From NCBI GenBank assembly GCA_029204225.1, contig CM055107.1, positions 17,522,809 to 17,586,808 on the forward strand: 64,000 nucleotides of DNA, given 5' to 3'. Under the pieces are notes generated by a model. It made no database searches. It was not told the origin of the DNA and saw only the letters and a program-made list of their open reading frames with translations. The translations under genes and the position numbers were made by a program. This document shows, one piece after another, positions 21,543-31,960 of this stretch; the stretch's first letter is position 1; each line of letters begins with the position of its first letter. This DNA comes from Diphasiastrum complanatum. Its lineage: Eukaryota; Streptophyta; Lycopodiopsida; Lycopodiales; Lycopodiaceae.

Positions 21543-22710
21543 CTCCTTTTATGTACAACATGAAATTTAGTGGAAATCACCATGAACATGGCCCCAAACT
21601 CGAGATAGGAAGATAATATTTTAATAATCTTCACAAAGACTTTGGTCTCCGAAGTTGTATGGAGAAGATACTTTGTCGCCTGAGTTGGACTATGAAGGCT
21701 GTGTGCAAAAAAGGACAACACAACCCCAATGTCCTTACCATTATCGCATTTACATCTATTTACAAAATATATCAAATCAACCTCCACAATTGGATCTGAT
21801 ATATCCGTTGTCTTTTCTTTCAAGGCATCACAAAAGTCTTTATTTATGTGATTTACATAATTAATTGAACTTAGACAAAAAGAAAATTGACCTCCTAACT
21901 TATCTATCTCTTTGGCAACATACTCATCTATATATCTCTCATAATCCAAAAATGAATCTTTCAAATCAACAAGAAATCTTACACAAAGATCTTTATAAAA
22001 ATCATCTATTAAACTCTTATCTAGATCCAATGTTATTTTATCTACACAGTAGAGGTCATATCCTCATCATTGTGGGATGAAATGGAGGGATTGGAGGAGG
22101 AACTACTTGAATAGTCAGGGGTGGTGGGAGAAGAAGAACGCTGGGCAGACTGGAGTGATGGTCCAACCACAGGACAAGAGATATGAGGGGGGGATGGTGA
22201 CTGGATGGAGCTGAGTACTACCCTTTGTCTAGCAAACCTAGTGGGCTTGGTCTGCTTTCTCCTTCTTCATTGAGGAACACGCCCTCTCTCTATAGGTGGT
22301 GGCCTAGAGGTGAAGCCACTCTTAAAAACTTGATCATATGTACTCCTCAGCCTCATGACAAGATGCATGTCCTGAGGCATGAGCATAACTCTCTTGGCGT
22401 GCATAGTGCAAAGAGTAGAGTCCTCATAGAATTTAACTTGAAAGTCCTCATTGGCAGTATGGAGGGCTTTCAAGGCTATTATGTTCTAGCGAACATCATG
22501 TGAGAGTGACCTTGTCACTAACCTCACAGACCTGTAGAAAGGAACACGGGGAATCAGGAGATTAGTTGTCCTCTGTAATCTCTTTATATCCCTTAGCCAC
22601 GGTCTTCTCGGACGATCTATGCTCCTACCAGTGCCCACTGCCCTTCCTATAGGTGGACGAGGAGGCGGGGCAAATGTAGCAAGACGTGTTGTTTGCTTGG
22701 TATAGGCCAT
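21543..22710 (-). pseudogene. Histone H3-like gene with C-terminal domain, copy 2
   Basis: Starts MAYTKQTTRL at 22710 (H3: ARTKQTAR). The fold reads LRDIKRLQRTTNLLIPRVPFYRSVRLVTRSLSHDVR, an in-frame TAG at 22486-22488 (H3 Phe after DLR), then ALKALHTANEDF, FYEDSTLCTMHAKRVMLMPQDM and RLR. No gap to canonical H3 is needed from alpha-N to alpha-3. The tail follows in the same frame, with a TGA at 22267-22269, a basic RRRKQTKPTRFARQR segment and Ser/Pro-rich acidic DED. After one frame change near 22045 comes a 160-residue open segment (DLDKSLIDDFYKDLC, DYERYIDEYVAKEIDKL, CKCDNGKD, FFAHSLHSP) that looks like a separate folded C-terminal domain. It is cut at 21542 by the LTR of E. Chromatin role inferred only. 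Confidence 0.72.
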
Positions 22711-23620
22711 TTCAAGCTATAGTATCGCTATGACGAGCCCAACGGACTTAACAATGAGTATCGGTGACAGGAGGCATGTGGTGGCGATATAGGAGATGGC
22801 GTATCGCTATGACGCGCGGAGAGAATAGTGCTATGGGAATCTGAGTGAATGAGCTTGTGGTAGTGATATGCTCATAACGACAACAAAAATCAGGAGGAGA
22901 GGAGTGCTAGGGAACCAAGAAATCAAAAACTAAAAAATGAGTCAAAAACGTTCTTTTATACATGTTGAACGTCGTAATCATTGTCACACGAGTGATATGA
23001 CACGTATCTTTTACCACACGTGTGGTGACATGTGTCATCTTTTGGACCACACACATGTAAGGGCATAACTGGTCCGTACAATCGTATGGCTGGCTCGCAC
23101 GTGTGAGGACATGTGTCATGATCTGGACCACACACGTGTCACGAGATAACTAGTCCGTCGCATGGCTGGCTTGCACGTGCGAGAACACGTGTCATGATCT
23201 GTCCATACATGTGTCATGCAATAATTTGGCCATCATTTTCCACACGTGTGGCTATTTTGACCGCACGCTTTCGAAACATGTGTACGGCTTAGATCCTCTA
23301 AATTAGAGTATATATAAGAGCATCGTTTTCGGAATTAAGTTTCGCATATCAAGTCCAGCAAACCGACCTGCTCCAAAATCAAAGCACACTATATTGCTAC
23401 CACGTGCCCAACAAATGTCCCTATAGTACCACTGCTCTCCTGGTGCATAGTTCAGATATTCGGAATTCTGTAGCCTATATATCACCATCACGTGCTATGG
23501 ACTACATCCTTTAATTTCCCTTGCTCAATCTATAATAGAGTGCTTAGTTCTTTTCTTGTTGATGCTGGTGTTAGTGACAGATAGGCTCATTTTTTGTCCT
23601 ATTTTGATTTTTAATTTGAC
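22711..23620. promoter_or_regulatory. Shared divergent promoter region of gene pair 2
   Basis: TATA boxes face outward: TATAAAAGAA on the minus strand (22951-22960) for the H3-like gene and TATATATAAG (23309-23318) for the partner. Between them CACGTG cores occur at 23017, 23098, 23133, 23174, 23186 and 23243, several inside CACACGTGTG. A unit of about 78 bp is tandemly repeated (23045-23124, 23125-23200, partial third after 23201). The string CACGTGCGAGAA followed by ACACGTGTC is shared with pair 1 (6646-6667), which supports a common origin. The H3-side 5' UTR has two GTATCGCTATGACG copies (about 22720 and 22801). Confidence 0.62.
23045..23220 (+). repeat. Tandem ~78-bp promoter repeat
   Basis: Two diverged copies beginning GGACCACACAC and ending GTGTCATGATCT, plus a third partial copy. 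Each carries two or three CACGTG/CATGTG motifs. Confidence 0.75.
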
Positions 23621-25032
23621 ATGGAGAGATTTTTCATTGAGCACAAGAAAGTTTTTCCCAAACTGTACAAGGATTTTTATGACTGCTTGCAATAGGGCAC
23701 CCTTCTAATGGACGGCCTAAGATTTGTGCATTTGACAAATTTGACTCATGCTCAGCCTAGTGCCAAGCAAAGGCATGATCGTAAGTTTACCAAACTTATC
23801 GATCTGTTTAAACGTGTCATACCTTGTGAGGAACACAATCGTGTATGTTGCTTCATTCAGGAGGGTATGGCCTTTGTATTTTTCAGCTCTTATCCCTGAC
23901 AAGGCAAAATCTTCTGAGTCGTCCATGATTGGTTTGTCTGCCCCTACCACTCTTGTAGCTTTGGAGGTTTCTACTACTGATGAGGTTTCAGGAGATGTAG
24001 AGGAGGCCATGCAAGCATAGCAGTATGATCCTGCCAAGGCCCGTTCTTTGTCTATCTCTCCCTTATCTACTGTAAGCGAGATTGACCAGAGCAGAACCTT
24101 GATGGACATCCTTGTGTACCATATGGATGATATTCCATTCTTGTCCATTAGCGATATCGAAGACGTATTGGATCTCAAAGAAGATGAAGTATTATCTCTT
24201 ATGTCAAGAATGATTTCTGAATTTAATGATTTTATTGATTTTGATGATGACAACCTCATAGATGGCATCGACTATGAGGACCAAGAAGAATGGCCAAGTG
24301 GCACAGATGCCCTTCAAAGGATGCTATATGAGAGCAGGGCAAATGAGGCTAATATGTCGAGTGAGGAGGAGTTTTTGGCTTTTCAAAAAAAGTATCTGCC
24401 AGCTCCCATATATACTATTCCAACTGACCAACAATCGACCATTATTGTTGGTGACAATTTAGAAGCTGTTGGTGTGATCCAAGCTGACGAGGAGGATTTG
24501 GTAAGTACACTGTCTCAAAAAAATCATTTACTATTTAACGTATAAATAATGATTGATCTGCTAGTTTGACTAACACTTGATTATGTGTTCTAGGAAATTG
24601 TTGAAGTTGATGCCTTTGCTAGCAGACATGGAGGACTGAGAGAGAGACAAGGTGGGAGACAGAAGGATACCTCACTGGCTCATTACTTGAGATATTTTGT
24701 AAATAATGAAATTTCTATTCTTCATGAAAGGTTTTTTGTGAATGAGGGAACCTTAATCATGGCCATTAAGGCCCTATTTTTTTTTGCCCAGGGGCATAAA
24801 TATCCAAAAAAAATACATATAAAATCATTTTTGTCAAAAGAGATGTTGCTCTTAAAGTGTTCAATTACGTGCCAGAAAATGTTCCTATGAGATCATCTAC
24901 ACTAGCAATTCTATCAGGATATATAGATCTGAACAAAAGGACATCCACTCGATTTTTGATCTATATGATAGGAAAAAATTCCTTCATGACCACGCAGCAA
25001 AAATTGTCCTTAGAGACAATGCAAAAAAATGA
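23621..25032 (+). pseudogene. Unknown 'partner' protein gene, copy 2 (two exons)
   Basis: Starts MERFFIEHKKVFPKLYKDF at 23621. Order: an N-terminal block with RKFTKLIDLFKRVIP (matched by KMFTKLHNDFK in copy 1), an acidic Asp/Glu-rich centre (DFDDDNLIDGIDYED), and SEEEFLAFQ. Then comes a 93-bp intron with GTAAGT and TTCTAG ends (24501-24593, phase 0), then RHGGLR, HYLRYFVNNEIS, IMAIKAL, RSSTLAILSGYIDLNK and LHDHAAKIVLRD before a TGA. Lesions: TAG codons at about 23693 and 24018-24020, and frame changes near 23885, 24840 and 24950. About 430 codons in total. Function unknown; the acidic centre and histone-like neighbour make a histone-binding role possible, but this is inference. Confidence 0.62.
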
Positions 25033-25129
25033 TTGTACTCTTTTCCATTTAATGTATGTGAAATTTGAAAAAAAATTATCACACGTGTTTGATTTTTATT
25101 GAATGCCATCAGTGTAGTTTTGGCTTATA

Positions 25130-27500
25130 AATTTACATGCTTTTTTGAATTTTTGATATTCAGTTGATCTTGTTGTGTATCGAATTTGAGCTCGTCTATA
25201 AAACCATGGAATAGCTGAATGATGTAACTATTTTTTGAGGATATTCCACCATGTTGTGAATTCAATGAAATGTCGCTCTTGCCTGCCAATGTGATTTCTT
25301 CATTCCTTGTGAGGACCATATACTCAAACTGCCATAATTTTTTGCAAAAAATGACGCATGATGCCTTAGTATGTGTTGCAATAACAAAGATTTATGCATT
25401 GGTCAGAAAAATATACATTTATAATCTATCAAGCAAGTTATACTAAATTTATAAAATTGTAAGACATTGTTCAAATGTATCCAACCATGTAGTGGGTGAT
25501 GTGATCTGAGCCCCAAGCCACCTGAACCGCATCTACAAACTCTATTGTTGTTTTCTTCAATAGGAGTGCATCTGCATATGAAATTGTGTCTTTTCTAAGC
25601 ACTTCAACCATATTATCGAGCTTTTTCCAAACTTCAACCTTCTTTGCCCTTGTTGTTCCTTTATTTTCATAGTCTTGTATTGCAGAAATAACATATTTCC
25701 AAACCTTTAGACGACTTTAGAATGATTTGATAAAAATCGATGAGCTTTGACTCCTCCTATGATGGGTTTACTAGGTACGTTTCTTGTTGAATTGGTAGTA
25801 CTAGTTTCCAGTTGGGATCTTCAATATCTCTTGAAACTCTTGTGCTCCTTAAAATGTCATTTGATGATTTCATACAATATAGACATGGATGTTTCAAATT
25901 TGCTGCATGAGATACATTGAACATACACTTCAATGACTTCAAGTCTCCAGCTAAATGCCATTCCACAGAAATTCACCTCTGTCAAGAACACTAAATACTT
26001 GCCATTCAGACGATCCTTTATGATATCTGGATAACTTGTTTTGCTAAAAATACAGGAAAGAACATCGTGATCCTCTTTGATAACCTATTGAACATATGGA
26101 ATCACAAATTTTTATATATTCAAAAAAATTACCAAAAGAAATTGCACATGAATAACAGCCTTTTTTACCTGAAAACATGCTAACACCATATGTTGTTTTC
26201 TGATTGCACACTGAAGTTGAGATCTCTTGAGTTTGTTGCACGGTTCAATGCTCAATTCATGAGAGTAATACTTACTCTTTCCAACCTTCCAATTCATCTA
26301 ACTTGACCACCAGAATAAGTTTGCTCATACTAACACTTGTATTATTATAGAATTTCACTATAAATCTCAATAAATGATTCAAATCCACAAATAAGTTGTT
26401 GGTAGAATCATATGACAAATTGCCAGACTTTGAATTGTAAATATCATTGATGTGAAAAGGGATTCCAATGACGTTTTGCATACCCTTATTCAACACATCT
26501 CTCTCCAATCTTATCTGAAAAGGGCAAGGAATGGGAAATTTTCTTACATGCAATTGTCCAAAAGCCTCTTTAATAATTTTAAATATACTGGCATATGCCT
26601 CCCTGCTAATACCTGAGAAATCACATTCTCTCTGAATTAACATTCGGTCAATAATCTTACCGACCTCGCTCATCAAAGCCTCAGTGTCCTTGGACTTGAT
26701 TCGAGAATATCGATTATTGTCCAATAAAGACTTTGTGGACTTGGTTGTCAATACTGAACTCAATGATTTTTCGATCATGTCATTGTCCCTCAGATGCTCA
26801 TTTGCAACCAATGTTGATCTGCAAATGATTATGAAAATCAACAAACCCAATAGGCTACATAATAAATGTCATGCTATTTCACAAAATGAAAATAACATGA
26901 TTCAAATCAAATTCTTGAATCCTTTGGCGTCCATTTAGCGAAAGCTCATCAATGTCCTTCAGAATTGTTTTTCTCTTGTTTTTTTTTTAATTTCTTATCT
27001 AGTATGCGAGTTTCTTCTTTTAACTGGTTATTTGATATATGTAATGTCTGAACAACTTGTCGGAGTTGATCGTTACTTGCATTCAAATATAACATAATAT
27101 TATGTAAACATGAATTATCTTCTTTTGTTTGTAATAATGCGGTCTCTTTTTCTCTATAGTCAGCAAGAAAACCATTTAGCATACATTCCAAACTCTATAT
27201 TTTCTAAATCGATTTTGCAACACCATAAGTCCTCAATCTTTCACAATAACCCAGTAAATTGTTTTGTCCTTCACACAAAAACTTTATTAATTGTGTCATG
27301 GATTGGAATTGTGGAGCTTGCATCTAGCTCGGATCCAATGGATACAATTTTTCGTCAATCCACAAATCATAATTCTTTCTTTGGTTGATTCTGTGAGCGA
27401 TCATAACTGTGGATCCTTTCACTACTCCTCTTTTAGTTATCAGAGCATTCTCGGTAGGGAGAACAATATGTAGATGAAACTGAGACATCTTCGCAAACAT
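25130..27500 (-). pseudogene. Relic multi-exon gene with coiled coil and CxxC segment
   Basis: Unrecognised minus-strand gene relic. From 27490: an N-terminal part (PTENALITKRGVVKGS, MIAHRINQRK, WIDEKLYPLD), a TAG, QFQSMTQLIKFL, then a Lys/Glu-rich coiled coil (REKETALLQTKEDN, LKEETRILDKKLKKKQEK). An exon of about 185 codons (26825-26272) follows a good TTTGCAG acceptor. Then broken frames give HLAGDLKSLKCMFN with HPCLYCMKSSND (25750-25966), and further on GSDHITHYMVGYI. The G-D-L-K-x-L..C-x-x-C plus HITxYM pattern reminds me of transposon-like unknown proteins in cnidarians and fungi; this is memory, not a search. It ends convergent with the partner gene. Confidence 0.4.
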
Positions 27501-28885
27501 CAGCTGACAAACCAAAAAGAAAATAGACACTCTTCTTCATCCATGGCGTACCTGACATTCTATGTTTATTTTCTCGCTAGTTAAAACGAGGGACACAATC
27601 TCATTTTCAAATTTGAAAAAGTTAGTTAATGAGCGTCATAGGTTCTTAAAGTTGCAGTTGCACGCGTCATAATCGTGTCATGTTTACTACACATTACTAG
27701 TAAGGTTAAGCTAAACTGGACCTGAAAGTCTGTCAGATTTCCAAAATTCGGCATTTTTTTTTGTCCTACATGGCATTTCTTAGACGGCCCTTTTGATGTT
27801 TGTAACTCCTCTAATGATTGAACTTGGAGTCATTTCATGGTACACAGTTGTAGCTTTAATGTCGGATGAAGAACTAGTAGAAGCTACATCAAAGTAAGTT
27901 GGAGCGGGAGGAATTAAGGAAGATGAGATTTTCATTGGGACACTAGTCAAATACTAGTTCACACCTAAGAGATGCAAGATAATTGAAATATTGCATTTAC
28001 AGTCAAGTCATGTCAAAACAAACTAACAAGAAACAAACTAAAATTTCCAAATTTAATTCTATGCTAAGCATAGGAAGCTATACCCAGCGTGCGAAGCTAT
28101 GTTGGCCATGGGTTCCACAAATTGGAGGTATGCCAAAATGCATAGAATACATAGGACCATAAATATCAAAGCAAAATCAAAGATGTCAAGGCAAGAGTAG
28201 ACAATGAGTTTAGTTGTATCATTCTTTCTTAAGTAGTCTAAGAGATTTAGGGTTAAGGTCACAATCAAGGTAAAGTTAAGGTTAGGGTTAGAGAACAAAT
28301 TTAGAGAGCTTAATAATATGAGGTTCAATAGTCGACTTGGCCAGCAATGGCATTGGTTTCAACCTTCTTTATGTCTTCAAACTCAAAGACTTCTAGGTGG
28401 TCCTAGCAATTTAAGATCCATGTTCCTGGCAATTTAGCAAACAAGGCTTCACAAAATAGTGAAACAATACCCAATCGTAAATATTGCTTTGAAAGGCAAA
28501 GCCACCCTAAAAATGTATGATTTGTTTTATTTTGTTATGAAGTCATGGTTCCCAGGGGTCGACCTTCTAACGACAAAATATGGTCTAAACCCACTACTCA
28601 ACATGGCACCAACCCACAGCCCATGAAATATTTAAGGGCGGATCAACTTTCCATGGAACCTACACACAATATTTAAGTGTGGATCACCCAGCGTAAGTCA
28701 GATTGCACTCTGGAGCTCTCGTTATATTCGCTGCCTTCGCTTTCTATTGATCTTAGCATACGCTCTGAATATCTTCTATGCCCAACATACCTCGAGTTCA
28801 CCTTCTTGCTACGAGGTAATGAATGTTTTTCCTATATTTTTATTTCTCTTTTGTTTTTTTTCGGATTCATTGGTAACCTATTCTA
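27501..28885. other. Unassigned region
   Basis: No supported gene. An 18-bp string CCTACATGGCATTTCTTA near 27766 recurs near 39235, just before the non-LTR fragment. A short GTTAGGGTTAG near 28280 is too short to count as telomere repeat. Confidence 0.4.
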
Positions 28886-29285
28886 AGCATAAGTCTTGTC
28901 CCGACCTATGCTCAACAAGCGAGGACCTATACTCAACATAAGTCTTGTCTCGACCTATGCTCAGTCGAGCGACGACCTATGCTCGACCTATGCTCAGCGT
29001 AAGTCTTGTCTCGACCTATGCTAAGCACCGACCTATGCTCAACATAAGTCCTGTCTCGACCTATGCTAAGCAAGGACTCATGTTGAGAAAAGGTCAGGAA
29101 AAGACTTATGTTGAGCATCAGTCCTCTCTCAATAGCATAGTTCGAGACAAGACTTATGTTGAGCATAAGTCCTCGCATGATCTATGCTCAACATTATGCT
29201 GAGCATAAGTCCTTTCTTGTCGAGACAAGAGCATAGGTTGTCGCTTGACCTATACTCAGCATAGGTCGAGACAAGACTTATGTTG
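28886..29285. repeat. Palindromic array of a ~25-bp motif
   Basis: The left half repeats AAGTCTTGTCTCGACC next to TATGCTCA/TATGCTAA five or more times in direct orientation. From about 29085 the same motif appears inverted (AGCATAGGTCGAGACAAG and similar). Together they form an imperfect inverted repeat of about 200 bp per arm. No coding meaning is evident. Confidence 0.75.
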
Positions 29286-29300
29286 CGATGAGAATCGTGA

Positions 29301-29315
29301 GATGCTCTGATACCA
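29301..29315 (-). other. Primer-binding site next to the J LTR
   Basis: The minus strand reads TGGTATCAGAGCATC, directly after an LTR-like block. Because element J lies upstream of that LTR on the same strand, this site belongs to a second element whose body is missing or was replaced by the palindromic array. Confidence 0.65.
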
Positions 29316-29939
29316 CTAATGAATCTAGGGGAGAAAATTCACGAAACAGTCGCGACTCTCTTTCAAGATTTGGATGGAGTTCAGATGCGTTTGCTGGGCA
29401 CTGCCAGCTGAAAAACTCATACAATCCTCCAGAGAGTAGTCAGTTACAACTGATCTACGTTCATAAAATTAATACATCATTCGACTTAATTTCAACCAAG
29501 GTGCGGAATTCAAAGGGAACAAGAAAACTCAGACATATGAAATAAACAGCATAAGCATTCAACATCCAAGATCAGACACAGCTAGAAAATAATCTATATT
29601 GATTTTTTCTGATTTCTTCAAGGCACTGCATGCGAATTTACGCATTGCGTTGGCGTGAGAGAAGCACAGTTTTCTCACGAGTAGTAGTCTTGCTTCACTA
29701 GCGGACAATTGGATCTTCTGATCCTAAACAAAATTATCTTCTTACACGCAGGCGGAGCTTCTGTCTATGTTCGTCTTGATTGCTTACTAGCATCAGACTT
29801 CTTCAGTCTCTCTTCTCTTAGTTACACTCGTGTATCTTGTTCTGATATATGTCAAGTATTATCTAGTAAGTACGGTCTCTCTATGTAAACCTAAGATTAG
29901 AGTGATTATACGTCTACAACTAATCAGGAAATTACAACA
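29316..29939 (-). repeat. LTR between copia J and a primer site
   Basis: A non-coding block of about 620 bp follows J's C-terminal reading frame on the minus strand and is followed by a primer site. The start TGTTGTAATTTCC at about 29939 is the likely 5' end; the right boundary is set by the primer site. Confidence 0.5.
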
Positions 29940-29958
29940 GTGGCAGATTAGCCACAAC

Positions 29959-30866
29959 CTAGGAAGTTTCTGTTGACGTCATGCCATCAGGTTTGATCTC
30001 TGTACTTCTGGGTACTTGCGTGATCTCTGGTGGTACTCCTTGGAGCGTGAGGACAAACCAAGTTTCGTTTCCACCGTTGGTTTCATTTACCCTGTCTGCC
30101 TTTCTCTCTTGCTGGACCACAAAGAAACTTCGTTCGTGGATCTTTCGTGTTCGCAAACCGTTCGTATTCGCGAACCGTTCGTCTTCCTCTCCGTTGACTT
30201 TCGTGTTTGCGAAACTCTTCGTGTTTCGTGTCTCCAGATGTTCGAGTTCGCGAACATCTTCTTGAGGTGAAGGGCTGAAAGCTAGCAAGGCTTTGTAATC
30301 AGAAACACTTTGTTTCTTCAACTCCCTCTCAAAGCATGGTAGCTTTATGATCCCGAGACTGCTCCTTTGCCTCTCAAAGAGCCCTTTGTCTAGAGCATTA
30401 GTGAAGATGTCAACAACCATATCTTTCATTCCTATGAAGGTGTCTACATTATCTTCCTTTCAATCAGATCCCTGATCAAGTGATACTTGATCGCAATGTG
30501 CTTTGTTCTTGAGTGGAATACATGATCTTTCGTCAGGTGTATCGCAGAGGTGTTGTCCATCTGCAAGACCAATGGCTCATTCTTTGTTTCATCCAATTCG
30601 TCCAAGAACTGCCTTAGCCAAATTATTTCGTTGGCCATCTTCGCTGTTGCTACGTACTCTGCTTCACAGGACGACTGGGCTACAATGGTCTGCTTCTTGC
30701 TGACCCAGAGAACTGTTGCTCCTGATGCGATGGTGCATCCTCCTGAGATGCTTTTACAGTCGTCCCTGAGAGATGCCCAACTAGCATTGCTGTAGGAAAG
30801 TATCCTGAGACCTGCATCACGACAATAACACAAACCATAATCCCTTGTTAATTGAAGATATTGCAA
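29959..30866 (-). pseudogene. pol: RNase H and unusual C-terminal extension of copia J
   Basis: The RNase H part reads SYSNASWASLRDDCKSISGGC, VLWVSKKQTIVAQSSCEAEYVA, LQMDNTSAIHL, then SRTKHIAIKYHLIRDL, with a frame change near 30440. After VVDIFTNALDKGLFERQRSSLGI the frame stays open for about 120 further residues, beyond where copia Pol normally ends. That part is rich in RFANTN and LETRN-like repeats. At DNA level it is a patch of TTCGCGAAC-type repeats (30145-30265), so it may be LTR-proximal repeat DNA rather than protein. Confidence 0.75.
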
Positions 30867-31013
30867 AATTCGTTTTGCAGTCTTCCAATGTGTTCAGCCT
30901 AGATTCGTGCAGAATTGGCTCATCCTGAATACTACATAAGCAATATCAGGACATGTGTTGTCTACAAGGTACATCAATGAACCTATCAGCCTCCTGTAGG
31001 GTGTGAGCTGCAT

Positions 31014-31790
31014 CTATTCTCTTTCTTCCTCAGTCTTTGGACAGTTGTCATTTGTTAGCACCGTCTCTGCGAGCATTGGAGTGTTCGCTCCTTTAAAGTT
31101 CAGCATCCCAAAGTCCTCTAGGATCTTTTGGGTGTATTCTGACTGGTGAAGATATAACTTGCCTACCTCATAGTCCCTTTCAATTTGTAAGCCTAGGTAA
31201 CACCTGGCTTCTCCCAGATCCACTATCTCGAAATGCTTCGAGATGTCTGTCTTTACTTCAACAATTAGCTGCTCACTCCTGCAAAGTATCAGAGTGTCGT
31301 CCACATAAATAGCCACTATGATGATCTACCCATCTGTAACTCTGACATACACATTGGAGTCAGCCAACAGAGGCTTGAATCCCAATGATTTCAGGGCCTG
31401 ATCCTTCTTCTTGTACCATTGTCGGGCTGATTGCTTTAGACCGTAGATGCTTCTCTTCATTCTACATACATAGTCAGGAAGTGAATTCGAGACAAATCTT
31501 GGGGGTTGATCCATGTAGACCTCTTCGTCTAATTCGCCATGCAAGAAGGTTGTCTTCTCATCCACAATGTGGATCCTGAGGTCATAAACTGCTGCATATG
31601 CAAACAACAGATGTAGGGATGAATGTTTGACGACAGGAGAGAAGGTTTCAAAGTAGTTAATACTGTATCTCTGAGAGAAACCCTTCGCTACCAATCTTGC
31701 CTTGTATTTCATCACACTCCCGTCTGGTCCATATTTGAGTTTGAAAACCCATTTGCATTTGATAGTCTTTGTTGTAAAGCTACCTTTACA
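31014..31790 (-). pseudogene. pol: Reverse transcriptase of copia J
   Basis: Shows KCKWVFKLKYGPDGSV, YKARLVAKGFSQ, FSPVVKHSSLHLL, then FLHGELDEEVYMDQP, SIYGLKQSARQWY, and the catalytic YVDD at about 31296-31307, all conserved. LGEARCYLGLQIERD and KILEDFGML follow. A TAG near 31326 separates the fingers/palm part from the YVDD part. In the palm strand the usual QMDVKTAF reads HIVDEKTTF. Confidence 0.88.
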
Positions 31791-31794
31791 AGCT

Positions 31795-31960
31795 TTACTT
31801 CCGGCGCCACTGGCGCCAGCATTGTCCCCGGTGCCAGCAGCGCCCCTGCTGCTCCCGGTGCCACCGACGCTAGCGCCGCTCTCGGTGCCACTATGACCAG
31901 AATCCAGCCGGCGCCAAATCATGCCAAGGTGAGTGCCAAGACAACATTCCAGCAAGGGAG
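31795..31960. repeat. GC-rich GGTGCC/GGCGCC-type repeat
   Basis: Short imperfect repeats of GCCGGTGCC and GGCGCCA in an otherwise AT-rich window. It reads as Ala/Pro or Gly/Ala-rich in any frame, so no protein is claimed. Confidence 0.55.

Larger units (their letters stand above)
29940..31960 (-). mobile_element. Ty1/copia element J, RT to 3' end only
   Basis: Minus-strand copia containing RT and RNase H followed by an LTR. Gag, protease and integrase are missing; the front end at about 31795-31960 is replaced by GC-rich repeats rich in GGCGCC-like strings. Confidence 0.85.

Noticed and set aside
28244-28290. Telomere-like TTTAGGG/TTAGGG strings
   Set aside because: Only two or three imperfect units; too short for an interstitial telomere tract.
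28886-29285. CRISPR-like array
   Set aside because: Spacers are not unique, the motif is inverted in the second half, and the sequence is a plant nuclear repeat.
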